A stretch of 64,000 bases of DNA, taken from assembly GCA_021772985.1 (NCBI GenBank), contig JAJFKX010000058.1, forward strand, positions 62,001 to 126,000, given 5' to 3'. Under the pieces are notes generated by a model. The model saw nothing but the letters and a program-made list of their open reading frames with translations, was not told the DNA's origin and ran no database searches. Source of the stretch: Gammaproteobacteria bacterium. Lineage in GTDB: Bacteria; Pseudomonadota; Gammaproteobacteria; Xanthomonadales; Wenzhouxiangellaceae. Shown here in pieces: positions 8,821 to 15,992 of the stretch (the stretch's first letter is position 1; each line of letters starts with the position of its first letter). The position numbers and the translations under genes were made by a program.

Positions 8821-10713
8821 ATGGCCGAAATTGAACAATTACGTAAACTGCTGATCGAGCGCGAGCAACAGCGCCTGGACGAGCTTGAGCAACAGCTGAA
8901 TGATCGTGAACACCGGATTGACTCTCTGGGTGAAATCCTGCCTGAAAGCCTGCAGCGGTTACAGCACGATCGAAATTTACAGCTTAGCCTCAGGCCACCA
9001 TTGGTACACGGCATTGAAGAGACCATTCAGCGTAATCCCAAACGTTTTGCTGCGATGTTTTACCCAGTGCTTGGGCCGGCCATCAGAAGGGCGGTCAGTG
9101 AAGCGCTGAAAGGTTTACTGGAAAACATAAATCGCACCATGGATCATGGTTTCAGCCTGCGCAGTTGGCGCTGGCGGATCGAAGCCTGGCGAGCGGGGGT
9201 ACCTTTTAGCCAGATCGTGCTAAAGCATACATTGGCTTACAGCATTGACGAAGTGTTTCTGGTGCAACGCCATAGTGGTTTGTTGATTGCCAGGGCAACT
9301 CGTGATTCAGCTGAAGTACTGGACCGCGATGCAGTGGCTGCGATGCTGACTGCCATTCAACGGTTTATGCAGGAATCTTTTGCCATCGATGATGATCATC
9401 CGGTGCGTAGCTTGGAGGTGGGTGAGCATACTTTATGGAACATACCTGGCGAGCACGCTGTTTTGGTGGCATTGATTCAAGGCACTGTAGTCCGGGAAGC
9501 ACGCCACATGCTGCAAACGCAGTTGGAATCTCTGCACCAACTGCATGAACAACTATTGCAAAATTTCCATACTTATCAGGGACAACAACCGGTACTTGAC
9601 GAAGAACTGCAAAGTTGCCTGTTGCGTAAAGAGCTCACAGTTTCAAGCAGTAATAAATTGAAGAAGCACATTATCAGGTTATGTGTTTTGGCAATTATCG
9701 TGCTTGGGATTTGCTTTTGGTACGGCTGGCGCTGGTGGTGGTTGGATATTGATCGAGATAAATTATTGCAATCTCTGGACCAGCAACCGGGTTGGGTGGT
9801 GCTAAATGATACGATTGATAATGGAAAAATAGCAGTTCATGCATTACGAGACCCGCTGGCGGTTACACCCGATGAAATTCTGACTCAGCATCACATAGAT
9901 GCTGAACGGGTGAGCTTCCGGCTAGAAAATTATCAGTCGATGGATTCGCAACTGGCGATCAAACGTCTGGCAGACGCGGTCGGTATTCCGCTTTCATTTT
10001 TACAACTGGAAACGCAGGCGCAAACTGCCCAGCCAATTGATCATGGCCAATGGTTTTCAGTGGCAAAGCCTGTAAAACGCAGTGTATGGCAGGATTTGCA
10101 GGTTTTGGATCGTTCACTTGGTTTACAGCTACTGAAGGCACCCAATCTGGACCTGGGCAATTTGAGCCGGATTTTGGCTGCGCCGGAAAATGTTGAGTTG
10201 CAATGGCGCGGCGATGTGCTGGTGTTGAATGGTCAGGTTGACGCACGATGGCGGGATGGCCTGCAGGCACGTCTTGCAGAATTTGGTGTTGACGTGATAG
10301 TCGATGATCTGTCCATCGTAACCTTCGAGCATTATGCCAGTTTGTTTCAGCAACGCTGGAATAATCAGCTGCTGGTATTTGCTGACAACACCGTTTTGAA
10401 TGCCGATGGGGCTGACACACTGGCATTGTTCACCCAGGAGGCGATAGCGTTGAAGTCGCTGAGCGGTGAGAATGTGCTGCCGTTTACAATGCAGATATCT
10501 GGTTTGACAGATGGTGAATTTACCACCCCACTTAATACCGGATTACGAACGCAACGGGCACAGTCTATTCAGAATGAATTGATGGCAGCCGGATTTGCAA
10601 GCGAACTAATCAGTATTGCAGAAATCAGCCAGGCCTCAGCTGAGGACAACGTCCGTGCCGTTCGGATAACTTTACAGGAACGAGCGGATGGCAATGGATC
10701 TGGACAGGATTAG
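8821..10713 (+). CDS. Inner-membrane protein with cytoplasmic sensor-like region and C-terminal OmpA-like domain
   Basis: The 630-aa protein lacks a signal peptide. Visible order: coiled coil (1-45); a conserved block with 'NPKRFAAMFYPVLGPAIRRA' and 'RWRIEAWRAGVPFSQIVL' (~65-140); a compact alpha/beta region, 'IDEVFLVQRHSGLLIARA' and after (~145-230), that may be longin/roadblock-like; a second helical segment; one transmembrane helix (~281-300, LCVLAIIVLGICFWYG); then a periplasmic part ending in an OmpA-like peptidoglycan-associating domain (~510-625, 'LNTGLRTQRAQSIQNELMAAGF'). It could carry a signal between the cell wall and the cytoplasmic GTPase encoded next. Domain names beyond TM and OmpA-like are inferred. 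Confidence 0.75.
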   Translation: MAEIEQLRKLLIEREQQRLDELEQQLNDREHRIDSLGEILPESLQRLQHDRNLQLSLRPPLVHGIEETIQRNPKRFAAMFYPVLGPAIRRAVSEALKGLLENINRTMDHGFSLRSWRWRIEAWRAGVPFSQIVLKHTLAYSIDEVFLVQRHSGLLIARATRDSAEVLDRDAVAAMLTAIQRFMQESFAIDDDHPVRSLEVGEHTLWNIPGEHAVLVALIQGTVVREARHMLQTQLESLHQLHEQLLQNFHTYQGQQPVLDEELQSCLLRKELTVSSSNKLKKHIIRLCVLAIIVLGICFWYGWRWWWLDIDRDKLLQSLDQQPGWVVLNDTIDNGKIAVHALRDPLAVTPDEILTQHHIDAERVSFRLENYQSMDSQLAIKRLADAVGIPLSFLQLETQAQTAQPIDHGQWFSVAKPVKRSVWQDLQVLDRSLGLQLLKAPNLDLGNLSRILAAPENVELQWRGDVLVLNGQVDARWRDGLQARLAEFGVDVIVDDLSIVTFEHYASLFQQRWNNQLLVFADNTVLNADGADTLALFTQEAIALKSLSGENVLPFTMQISGLTDGEFTTPLNTGLRTQRAQSIQNELMAAGFASELISIAEISQASAEDNVRAVRITLQERADGNGSGQD

Positions 10714-10725
10714 ACTTGCTTTATC

Positions 10726-11229
10726 ATGACTGATCCGGTCAGGAAGATTTGTCTGCTGGGGAGTTTTGCAGTTGGTAAAACCAGTTTGTGCCAGCGTTTT
10801 GTTAACAATGTTTTTTCCACTAACTACCAAACCACTGTTGGTGTGAATATTGTGACCAAGCAGGTAGCAGTGGGGCAACAGCAGCTGAAATTGGTGATTT
10901 GGGATATCGCCGGTGAATCAGCGACACCCGCGGTACTTAAGAGTTACTTGCTTGGTAGCCAAGGGTGTTTGTTGATTGCCGACGGTACCCGACTGGAAAC
11001 GTTGACAGAAGTGGATAGGTTGCACAGTTATCTGCAGCAGCATAATCCTGATATTGCAACCAGCTGTCTGCTCAACAAGGCTGATCTGGATGAGCAATGG
11101 GAAGCACCACCGGAATGGTTGGTAGAGCGTCGTGAACGTGGTTGGATGGTGCAACGCACCAGTGCAATGACTGGAGCGGGTGTAGAACAGGGGTTTATTG
11201 AATTGGCCAGCCAATTGTTGAAGGGCTAA
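10726..11229 (+). CDS. Ras/Rab-like small GTPase
   Basis: A 167-aa single-domain P-loop GTPase with all five Ras-superfamily motifs: G1 GSFAVGKT (12-19), G2 Thr37 in YQTTVGVN, G3 'WDIAGE' (Asp60-Glu64), G4 NKAD (117-120), G5 'TSAM' (145-148). The residue matching Ras Gln61 is Glu64, so intrinsic hydrolysis may be slow or need a partner. There is no C-terminal lipidation motif. It starts 12 bases after the OmpA-like gene and ends five bases before the kinase gene, so co-expression and a shared pathway are likely. Closest known analogues are bacterial Rup/MglA-type GTPases; it is not a clear MglA. Confidence 0.88.
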   Translation: MTDPVRKICLLGSFAVGKTSLCQRFVNNVFSTNYQTTVGVNIVTKQVAVGQQQLKLVIWDIAGESATPAVLKSYLLGSQGCLLIADGTRLETLTEVDRLHSYLQQHNPDIATSCLLNKADLDEQWEAPPEWLVERRERGWMVQRTSAMTGAGVEQGFIELASQLLKG

Positions 11230-11234
11230 TCACT

Positions 11235-12752
11235 GTGTGTCCCAATGAGCATGTTGTCAGTAGCGAGAGCAAGCTTCAACAGCTGCTGGACGAGTTGACA
11301 CATAAGCATGTTCAAAGAGCGGTATTGGTGCTGAATCAAAATGTTGAACTGCTCGCAGCAGAAGGTGATTTGAAGCAGCTTGCCTTGGATCAATTGCAGC
11401 CCGGTGATGATGTCCGGGAGCACATCCCGATGCTATACCAAGTGCATGATTTGCTAGATCAAAATATATCTTTTGTGCAATTGCCCTCCGGTGTTATCGC
11501 TGACATATTTATTACCCGTTTTAAAGGTGATTTCATGGTCGGCCTGGTGGCGGCAGAAAAACAACACCGGGCATTGCAGCAACAGCAGCAAAAAACCAAT
11601 GAATTGAGCCTGTTGCAACGTGAGCAGGCTGTTACTCTGGATGCTCTGCGCCAGGCCCATCAGCAATTACAGTTGCAAAGTGATGAGCTGGATAGGTTAT
11701 ATTCAGCCCAGCAGCATTACCTGAACAGTCTGTCGCATGAAGTACGCAACCCGTTGCAGGCGATGCTGGCCACATTGCATGCTGATACGCCACTTGACCA
11801 AGATGATAATGCGCGTTTGCAACGCGCCACTCAGCAGTTATTGACGCTGGTTGAGAACTTGCTGGTTCAAGGTCAATCAGAGCAATTCGCAATGCCCACG
11901 GTGCAGCAGATCATTGACCTGCCGGAACTGCTCGGTGATTGCGTGCAGCTGCTTCAACCATCGGCAATTGATAAAGGTTTACGCCTGGAATTGGACATTG
12001 ATCCGGCATTATCCAATGTTAATTGGTCATTGGACGGCTCACGGTTGAGGCAGATTTTATTCAATTTGATCGGTAATGCGATTCGCTATACAAACACTGG
12101 TGGAATTGAAGTGCTGACAGGGCTGACTGAAAGCCGGTTGCTGATTATGGTGAAAGATACCGGCCCCGGTATTGCTGCTGACGAGCAGTCTGATATGTTT
12201 AATGCCTATCAACGAGGCCGACAGAATAACGGGCATGGTGCGGGCCTGGGTTTGACCATTAGCCGTGAATTGGCACAGGCCATGGGCGGTGAGTTGAGCT
12301 TACATTCCAAACTTGGCCGGGGCAGTACCTTTGAATTAAGCTTGCCGGCCAGACACCCACAGAGCAGTGTAATGGCTGAACTGTCCAACGGAACCAGCGT
12401 GTTACCGACTATACCTGGCTGCGCCGTACTGGTGGACGATGATGTCGATTTGCGCACAGCGATCGCAAATTGGTTGAACGACTGGGGTGTCCAGGTCAGG
12501 CAGTATGCCGATTTGTCCAGTTTTAAGCAGATTTTAAATGAAGCCAGCCCGGATTGGCTGCTGCTTGATCAGCAATTGCCCGAGGGCAGTGGCACAACGA
12601 TGATTCCGCAGATTACTGAGCGATGGCCGAGATGCAAGATTGTCATCTTATCCGGAGACGCGATTGAATTACCGGCCACTATGCCGGTTGAGATATTACG
12701 TAAACCAGTGACCAAACAAACTTTGCATCAAATACTCTCAGCAAGCCGATGA
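11235..12752 (+). CDS. Hybrid histidine kinase with C-terminal receiver
   Basis: Start is GTG, with AAGGG ten bases upstream and no ATG available in frame. There are no membrane segments, so it is cytoplasmic. The N-terminus (1-108) is a small uncharacterised sensor, PAS- or roadblock-like by pattern. A long coiled coil (~108-160) follows, then HisKA with His168 in 'LSHEVRNP', an HATPase domain ('GNAIRYTN', 'DTGPGIA', 'GAGLGLTIS'), and a receiver with Asp445 in 'LLLDQQLPEG'. Hybrid layout plus the adjacent HPt gene (4-base overlap) indicates a His168-Asp445-HPt-RR relay. Lack of its own membrane domain fits input from the operon's membrane protein or GTPase. Confidence 0.9.
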   Translation: MCPNEHVVSSESKLQQLLDELTHKHVQRAVLVLNQNVELLAAEGDLKQLALDQLQPGDDVREHIPMLYQVHDLLDQNISFVQLPSGVIADIFITRFKGDFMVGLVAAEKQHRALQQQQQKTNELSLLQREQAVTLDALRQAHQQLQLQSDELDRLYSAQQHYLNSLSHEVRNPLQAMLATLHADTPLDQDDNARLQRATQQLLTLVENLLVQGQSEQFAMPTVQQIIDLPELLGDCVQLLQPSAIDKGLRLELDIDPALSNVNWSLDGSRLRQILFNLIGNAIRYTNTGGIEVLTGLTESRLLIMVKDTGPGIAADEQSDMFNAYQRGRQNNGHGAGLGLTISRELAQAMGGELSLHSKLGRGSTFELSLPARHPQSSVMAELSNGTSVLPTIPGCAVLVDDDVDLRTAIANWLNDWGVQVRQYADLSSFKQILNEASPDWLLLDQQLPEGSGTTMIPQITERWPRCKIVILSGDAIELPATMPVEILRKPVTKQTLHQILSASR

Positions 12753-13027
12753 CAGCATCAAGCTACGAGCAGCGTTTAAAGGATCGGCTGGATACTTTGG
12801 AGCTTAACTGGCAGGGCTGGCTGGACGGTAATGCTCACAGTCGTGAACAACTGATCGTCAACACTCATCAGCTTAGCGGTTCAGCCGCATTGTACGGGTA
12901 TGTTGCAATGGGTGAGGCAGCTAATCGCATGCATGTATTACTCAAATCCCAAACAGGTTTTGCTGAGCTGAAAAAGGCCTGGTTGCAGCTAAAAAATATG
13001 CTAACGGAAATCACAACAGCAAACTAA
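12749..13027 (+). CDS. Histidine phosphotransfer (HPt) protein
   Basis: A 92-aa helical protein with the HPt signature 'THQLSGSAALYG', phospho-acceptor His40. Its ATG overlaps the kinase stop by four bases, showing translational coupling. It would shuttle phosphate from the kinase's receiver to the OmpR-type regulator at the head of the operon. Its last codons overlap tail-to-tail with the glycosyltransferase gene on the other strand. Confidence 0.85.
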   Translation: MTASSYEQRLKDRLDTLELNWQGWLDGNAHSREQLIVNTHQLSGSAALYGYVAMGEAANRMHVLLKSQTGFAELKKAWLQLKNMLTEITTAN

Positions 13028-14349
13028 GCAGCCATGACTCTGCGATGATGATAACGCTTGGCATCAATCCCCAGGCTGATGGTGATTAGGCTAAATTGCA
13101 ACAGGCTGATCCAGATCGGCAAGCTGTATGGATCGTTGAGGTAATTTTCCAAATTCAGCCAGGTCAGGTACGCGAGCATCAATGCAATCGAACTGATCCA
13201 GGGCCAGCAATGACGCCGGCACACCGCAAATGGCAGTACCCACAACAGATACCAGGGATTGATCACTGGGGAAACCAGCAGCAAGATTCCGAAAATCAAA
13301 TCTGCGCGTGGCCATGGGCGTTGTTCTGACTGTTGCAGTTGGCGGCAATAGTGCAACCAATAGTACAGTAAAAAAGCACCAAAACAGGCCGCCATTAATA
13401 ATCTGGCCGGCATCGGCGGCAACCATTGGATTACCACAGCGAACAATGCAGGATTAAATTGCCATTGTTCTGCAAAAGTCTTTAAAGCAAAAAACTCCGA
13501 GCCTGGTTGCAAAATAAACGGCAGGTAAATCACTAAGCAGGCTAAGCAAAACGTTAGCCATACCACTGGCTTTTGCCTGAACAGTAAAAATGGAACCAGC
13601 AGCCAAGCGAATATTTTGACGCCAACCGCCAGTGCTAGCAATGCAGCACCCACTATGCGTTGTTTGCTGCACAGGCCGGCTGCCGCCAGGAATAGGAGGC
13701 CGGCCCCCAATCCATCAACATGGGCAGTGAAAACCACTTCCTTAAGCACCAAAGGAGACCAGGCATAAAGCAAAACATAGCGTACCGGAGCATGCTTTAG
13801 CAATTGCCACACGATTAGCAGGTTAAACAGTGCAAAAATTGCCTGCAATGGGGTAATTGCAGCAGGTTTGATCCAGTAAGCAAGTAAGAAAACATATTGG
13901 TTGGTCGGAGCGTAGATGGTGGGGATTTCAGGATAGTTGATATCCCCAACCAGTTGCTGAAATTCTGGCGTAAGTGTGGTGTCGGTAAAGTAAGCTTCCG
14001 GTGGTTCGCCGTATGGTGTGCCGGTGGTGGCGAACTGGTGGGCATCCCACAAAAAGCGATAGTGATCGTCTTCCAGAATCGGTTGCCCGGCAACCGCTGC
14101 GAGGTGCAAAACCACGGTGGTCCACAATAAGAAACCGCGATCACGGTCGCTGCTGAATAAAAACCCCAGCAACCAGCCGGCTATGCCGACCAGCAGCGCT
14201 GTATAAAACAATGCCAATGGCACTTCCGGGTAGCATAAAGATGCCCAGGTCCAACAGCAGATGGCGGCTAACAGCAATAAAAAACCCAACCAGCAAAATG
14301 CCCGGCATGCGCTAGACGATAGTTGTATGTCGAGTAGGTTCAATTTCAT
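13024..14349 (-). CDS. GT-C family polytopic glycosyltransferase
   Basis: A 441-aa protein with about ten hydrophobic helices. The first large loop carries 'EDDHYRFLWDAH', the acidic motif typical of GT-C polyprenyl-phosphate-sugar-dependent mannosyltransferases; 'YPEIPTIYAPTNQYVF' and 'TAHVDGLGAGLL' fit the same family. Probably transfers a sugar from a lipid carrier on the periplasmic side of the inner membrane; acceptor unknown. Convergent with the HPt gene and apparently monocistronic. Confidence 0.75.
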   Translation of the reverse strand: MKLNLLDIQLSSSACRAFCWLGFLLLLAAICCWTWASLCYPEVPLALFYTALLVGIAGWLLGFLFSSDRDRGFLLWTTVVLHLAAVAGQPILEDDHYRFLWDAHQFATTGTPYGEPPEAYFTDTTLTPEFQQLVGDINYPEIPTIYAPTNQYVFLLAYWIKPAAITPLQAIFALFNLLIVWQLLKHAPVRYVLLYAWSPLVLKEVVFTAHVDGLGAGLLFLAAAGLCSKQRIVGAALLALAVGVKIFAWLLVPFLLFRQKPVVWLTFCLACLVIYLPFILQPGSEFFALKTFAEQWQFNPALFAVVIQWLPPMPARLLMAACFGAFLLYYWLHYCRQLQQSEQRPWPRADLIFGILLLVSPVINPWYLLWVLPFAVCRRHCWPWISSIALMLAYLTWLNLENYLNDPYSLPIWISLLQFSLITISLGIDAKRYHHRRVMAA

Positions 14350-14432
14350 CTGTAAGTTCTTGGCTGATTTGGCTGTCTACTGTTTGATGTATTTATGCAT
14401 GAGTATGTTTGATGCTAATCGGGAGCAATTGA

Positions 14433-14816
14433 ATGATAACAATATCCTTACCTAAAACACTTTTAAGTTGCGCGCTGTCAGCAGGTTTAATTTTTGGTGC
14501 GCTTGGGTTGAACGGCACCAGTCAGTTGCATGCTTCGGGTAGTACCAGCGGGTCATCATCGATCGACTTGCCCAGCAGTGCTCCCCAGGATAGACGGATC
14601 GAGCGTTTGTACAATCAGGGACGCAAGGTTTTTAGGCGTAAGGTATCCTGTAACGATGGCTGCCTGGTGGCCGAAGATATCATCAATAACAATAACGCGG
14701 CCAATTTCTTATTGGCAATACACAACCAGCCGCGCTTCAAGGAAGCATTGAATGAAGATGAAATCCAGGCAGTTTCAGTGTATATGCTGCGTCGTTATGA
14801 CATCAAAATCGACTGA
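14433..14816 (+). CDS. Small exported protein, cytochrome c-like without a heme motif
   Basis: A 127-aa protein with a signal peptide (about 1-34). The mature part, 'RLYNQGRKVFRRKVSCNDGC', followed at the end by 'ALNEDEIQAVSVYMLRRYDI', looks like a small class I cytochrome c in layout. The expected CxxCH is replaced by SCNDGC with no histidine, so heme attachment is not expected and the two cysteines may form a disulfide. GGGAG lies eight bases before the ATG. Function unknown; the cytochrome resemblance is a pattern judgement. Confidence 0.6.
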   Translation: MITISLPKTLLSCALSAGLIFGALGLNGTSQLHASGSTSGSSSIDLPSSAPQDRRIERLYNQGRKVFRRKVSCNDGCLVAEDIINNNNAANFLLAIHNQPRFKEALNEDEIQAVSVYMLRRYDIKID

Positions 14817-15065
14817 TGTACGGATTGATTTTGCAATAGCCGTTAGTATTTGGCCGGCTCCAGGTGAGCCCTGGTGGCGGTTGACTGCAAATTCTTGAAG
14901 CTGCAGGTGCTGTCTGACAATGTGATCAGATTTAAGCTGTTATTGATAAAAGTGCAGCGCTGGATATCAGAGCAAGCTCAAAAGCAGGATCTCTAGTCTG
15001 GTATTTGTGCTCATCACCAATTAAGTCTAAACTCTCTCTACGGGATTTTCATAAAGGGTGATGAA

Positions 15066-15347
15066 ATGCGTACTATATTATTATTAGGGTTATTAGTGTG
15101 CGCGCCCGCAATTGCTCTGGATCAATTGAGCGACTACCAAATGGCTACAGAGAAGGTCATGGTAGGTGATCCTATAAGCATAGTGCAGGCGAAACTGGGT
15201 AAGCCCAGCTACACATATGAAATTCAAAATGCCTATGGTGGTGTGGTTGAATTTGATTATGTATGGTTTCTTGGTGGTGGCGAGTTAACTTTTGTGGTCA
15301 CTGTTGATGGGATTATTGCCAGTATCTGGCAGTCGGAGACTGTCTAG
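15066..15347 (+). CDS. Small periplasmic BamE/SmpA-like protein
   Basis: A 93-aa exported protein, with a signal peptide ending near 'APAIA'. The rest, 'VMVGDPISIVQAKLGKPSYTYE' then a WFLGGG strand and 'VTVDGIIASIW', has the 'G-D-x3-V/I-xx-LGxP' opening seen in BamE/SmpA and DUF2845-like folds. It has no lipobox, so it is not BamE itself. AAAGGGTG lies just upstream of the ATG. Probably monocistronic, with a hairpin following the stop. Confidence 0.6.
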   Translation: MRTILLLGLLVCAPAIALDQLSDYQMATEKVMVGDPISIVQAKLGKPSYTYEIQNAYGGVVEFDYVWFLGGGELTFVVTVDGIIASIWQSETV

Positions 15348-15369
15348 AGAGTTATAGGTAAGCTTTTAT

Positions 15370-15397
15370 CAGTCGATGTGGTGAACACCACCGACTG
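15370..15397. terminator. GC-rich hairpin downstream of the BamE-like gene
   Basis: CAGTCG plus GTGGTG (15370-15383, two-base AT bulge) pair with CACCAC plus CGACTG (15386-15397). The stem is 12 bp, 22 bases after the stop codon. There is no U run after it, so it may be a transcript-stabilising or pausing hairpin rather than an intrinsic terminator. Confidence 0.4.
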
Positions 15398-15502
15398 GCT
15401 TGGAAGTACTTGATACGCCATGTTAAACCATGCAATGTCTACTGTTGTCTGGTGACGGCAGCGTTCGTCTATGGATTAGTTGCCATTCCCGATCTTGCGA
15501 TA

Positions 15503-15537
15503 GAGTATTCTCATACTCCTACTGTGTATGTCATAAT
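15503..15537 (+). promoter_or_regulatory. Possible yajC promoter region with inverted repeat
   Basis: GAGTAT (15503-15508) and ATACTC (15513-15518) form an inverted repeat; it is followed by TGTCATAAT (15529-15537), which resembles an extended -10 element. It lies 45 bases before the yajC start and is the only promoter-like element I see ahead of yajC-secD-secF. Confidence 0.3.
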
Positions 15538-15581
15538 TGAATGCTTGTCTATCAACCCCATAATTCAAACTTAGGCTATTA

Positions 15582-15959
15582 ATGGATTACCCAATGGATT
15601 TTTTGATTAACAGCGCCATGGCGCAAACTGCAGCAGAGTCTCCTGGTTTTTTACAATCGTTTTTCCCTTTGATTCTGATTTTTGTGTTGTTTTATTTTCT
15701 GCTGATTCGCCCGCAGATGAAGCGCGCCAAAGAGCACCGCAAAATGGTTGCTGAATTGGGCGCTGGTGATGAAGTTGTGACCAACGGCGGTTTGCTGGGG
15801 AACATCACCAAAGTCGGTGACAGCTTTTTGAGTGTGGAGTTGGCCCAGGGGGTTGAAGTGAGACTGCAAAAAAATGCAGTCTCAGCCGTATTGCCCAAAG
15901 GAACAATTAAATCTGCGGGTAAGAAACCCAGCAAGCCGGCAGAAAAAAAAGCTGACTAG
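15582..15959 (+). CDS. yajC: Sec translocase accessory subunit YajC
   Basis: A 125-aa protein with one transmembrane helix ('FFPLILIFVLFYFLLIRPQMKR') followed by the conserved YajC block 'HRKMVAELGAGDEVVTNGGL', and a Lys-rich tail. Either ATG 15582 or ATG 15594 could start it; family members usually begin like the shorter form ('MDFLINSAMAQ'), but an AGG lies seven bases before 15582. It forms a complex with SecDF at the inner membrane. In many gammaproteobacteria queA-tgt precede it; here they are absent. Confidence 0.93.
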   Translation: MDYPMDFLINSAMAQTAAESPGFLQSFFPLILIFVLFYFLLIRPQMKRAKEHRKMVAELGAGDEVVTNGGLLGNITKVGDSFLSVELAQGVEVRLQKNAVSAVLPKGTIKSAGKKPSKPAEKKAD

Positions 15960-15992
15960 ACTTCAGTCAATTAGCATTTACGAGCAAAACTT

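Noticed and set aside
15066-15347. BamE (outer-membrane assembly lipoprotein)
   Set aside because: The fold hint is similar, but there is no lipobox and the conserved BamE core is incomplete.
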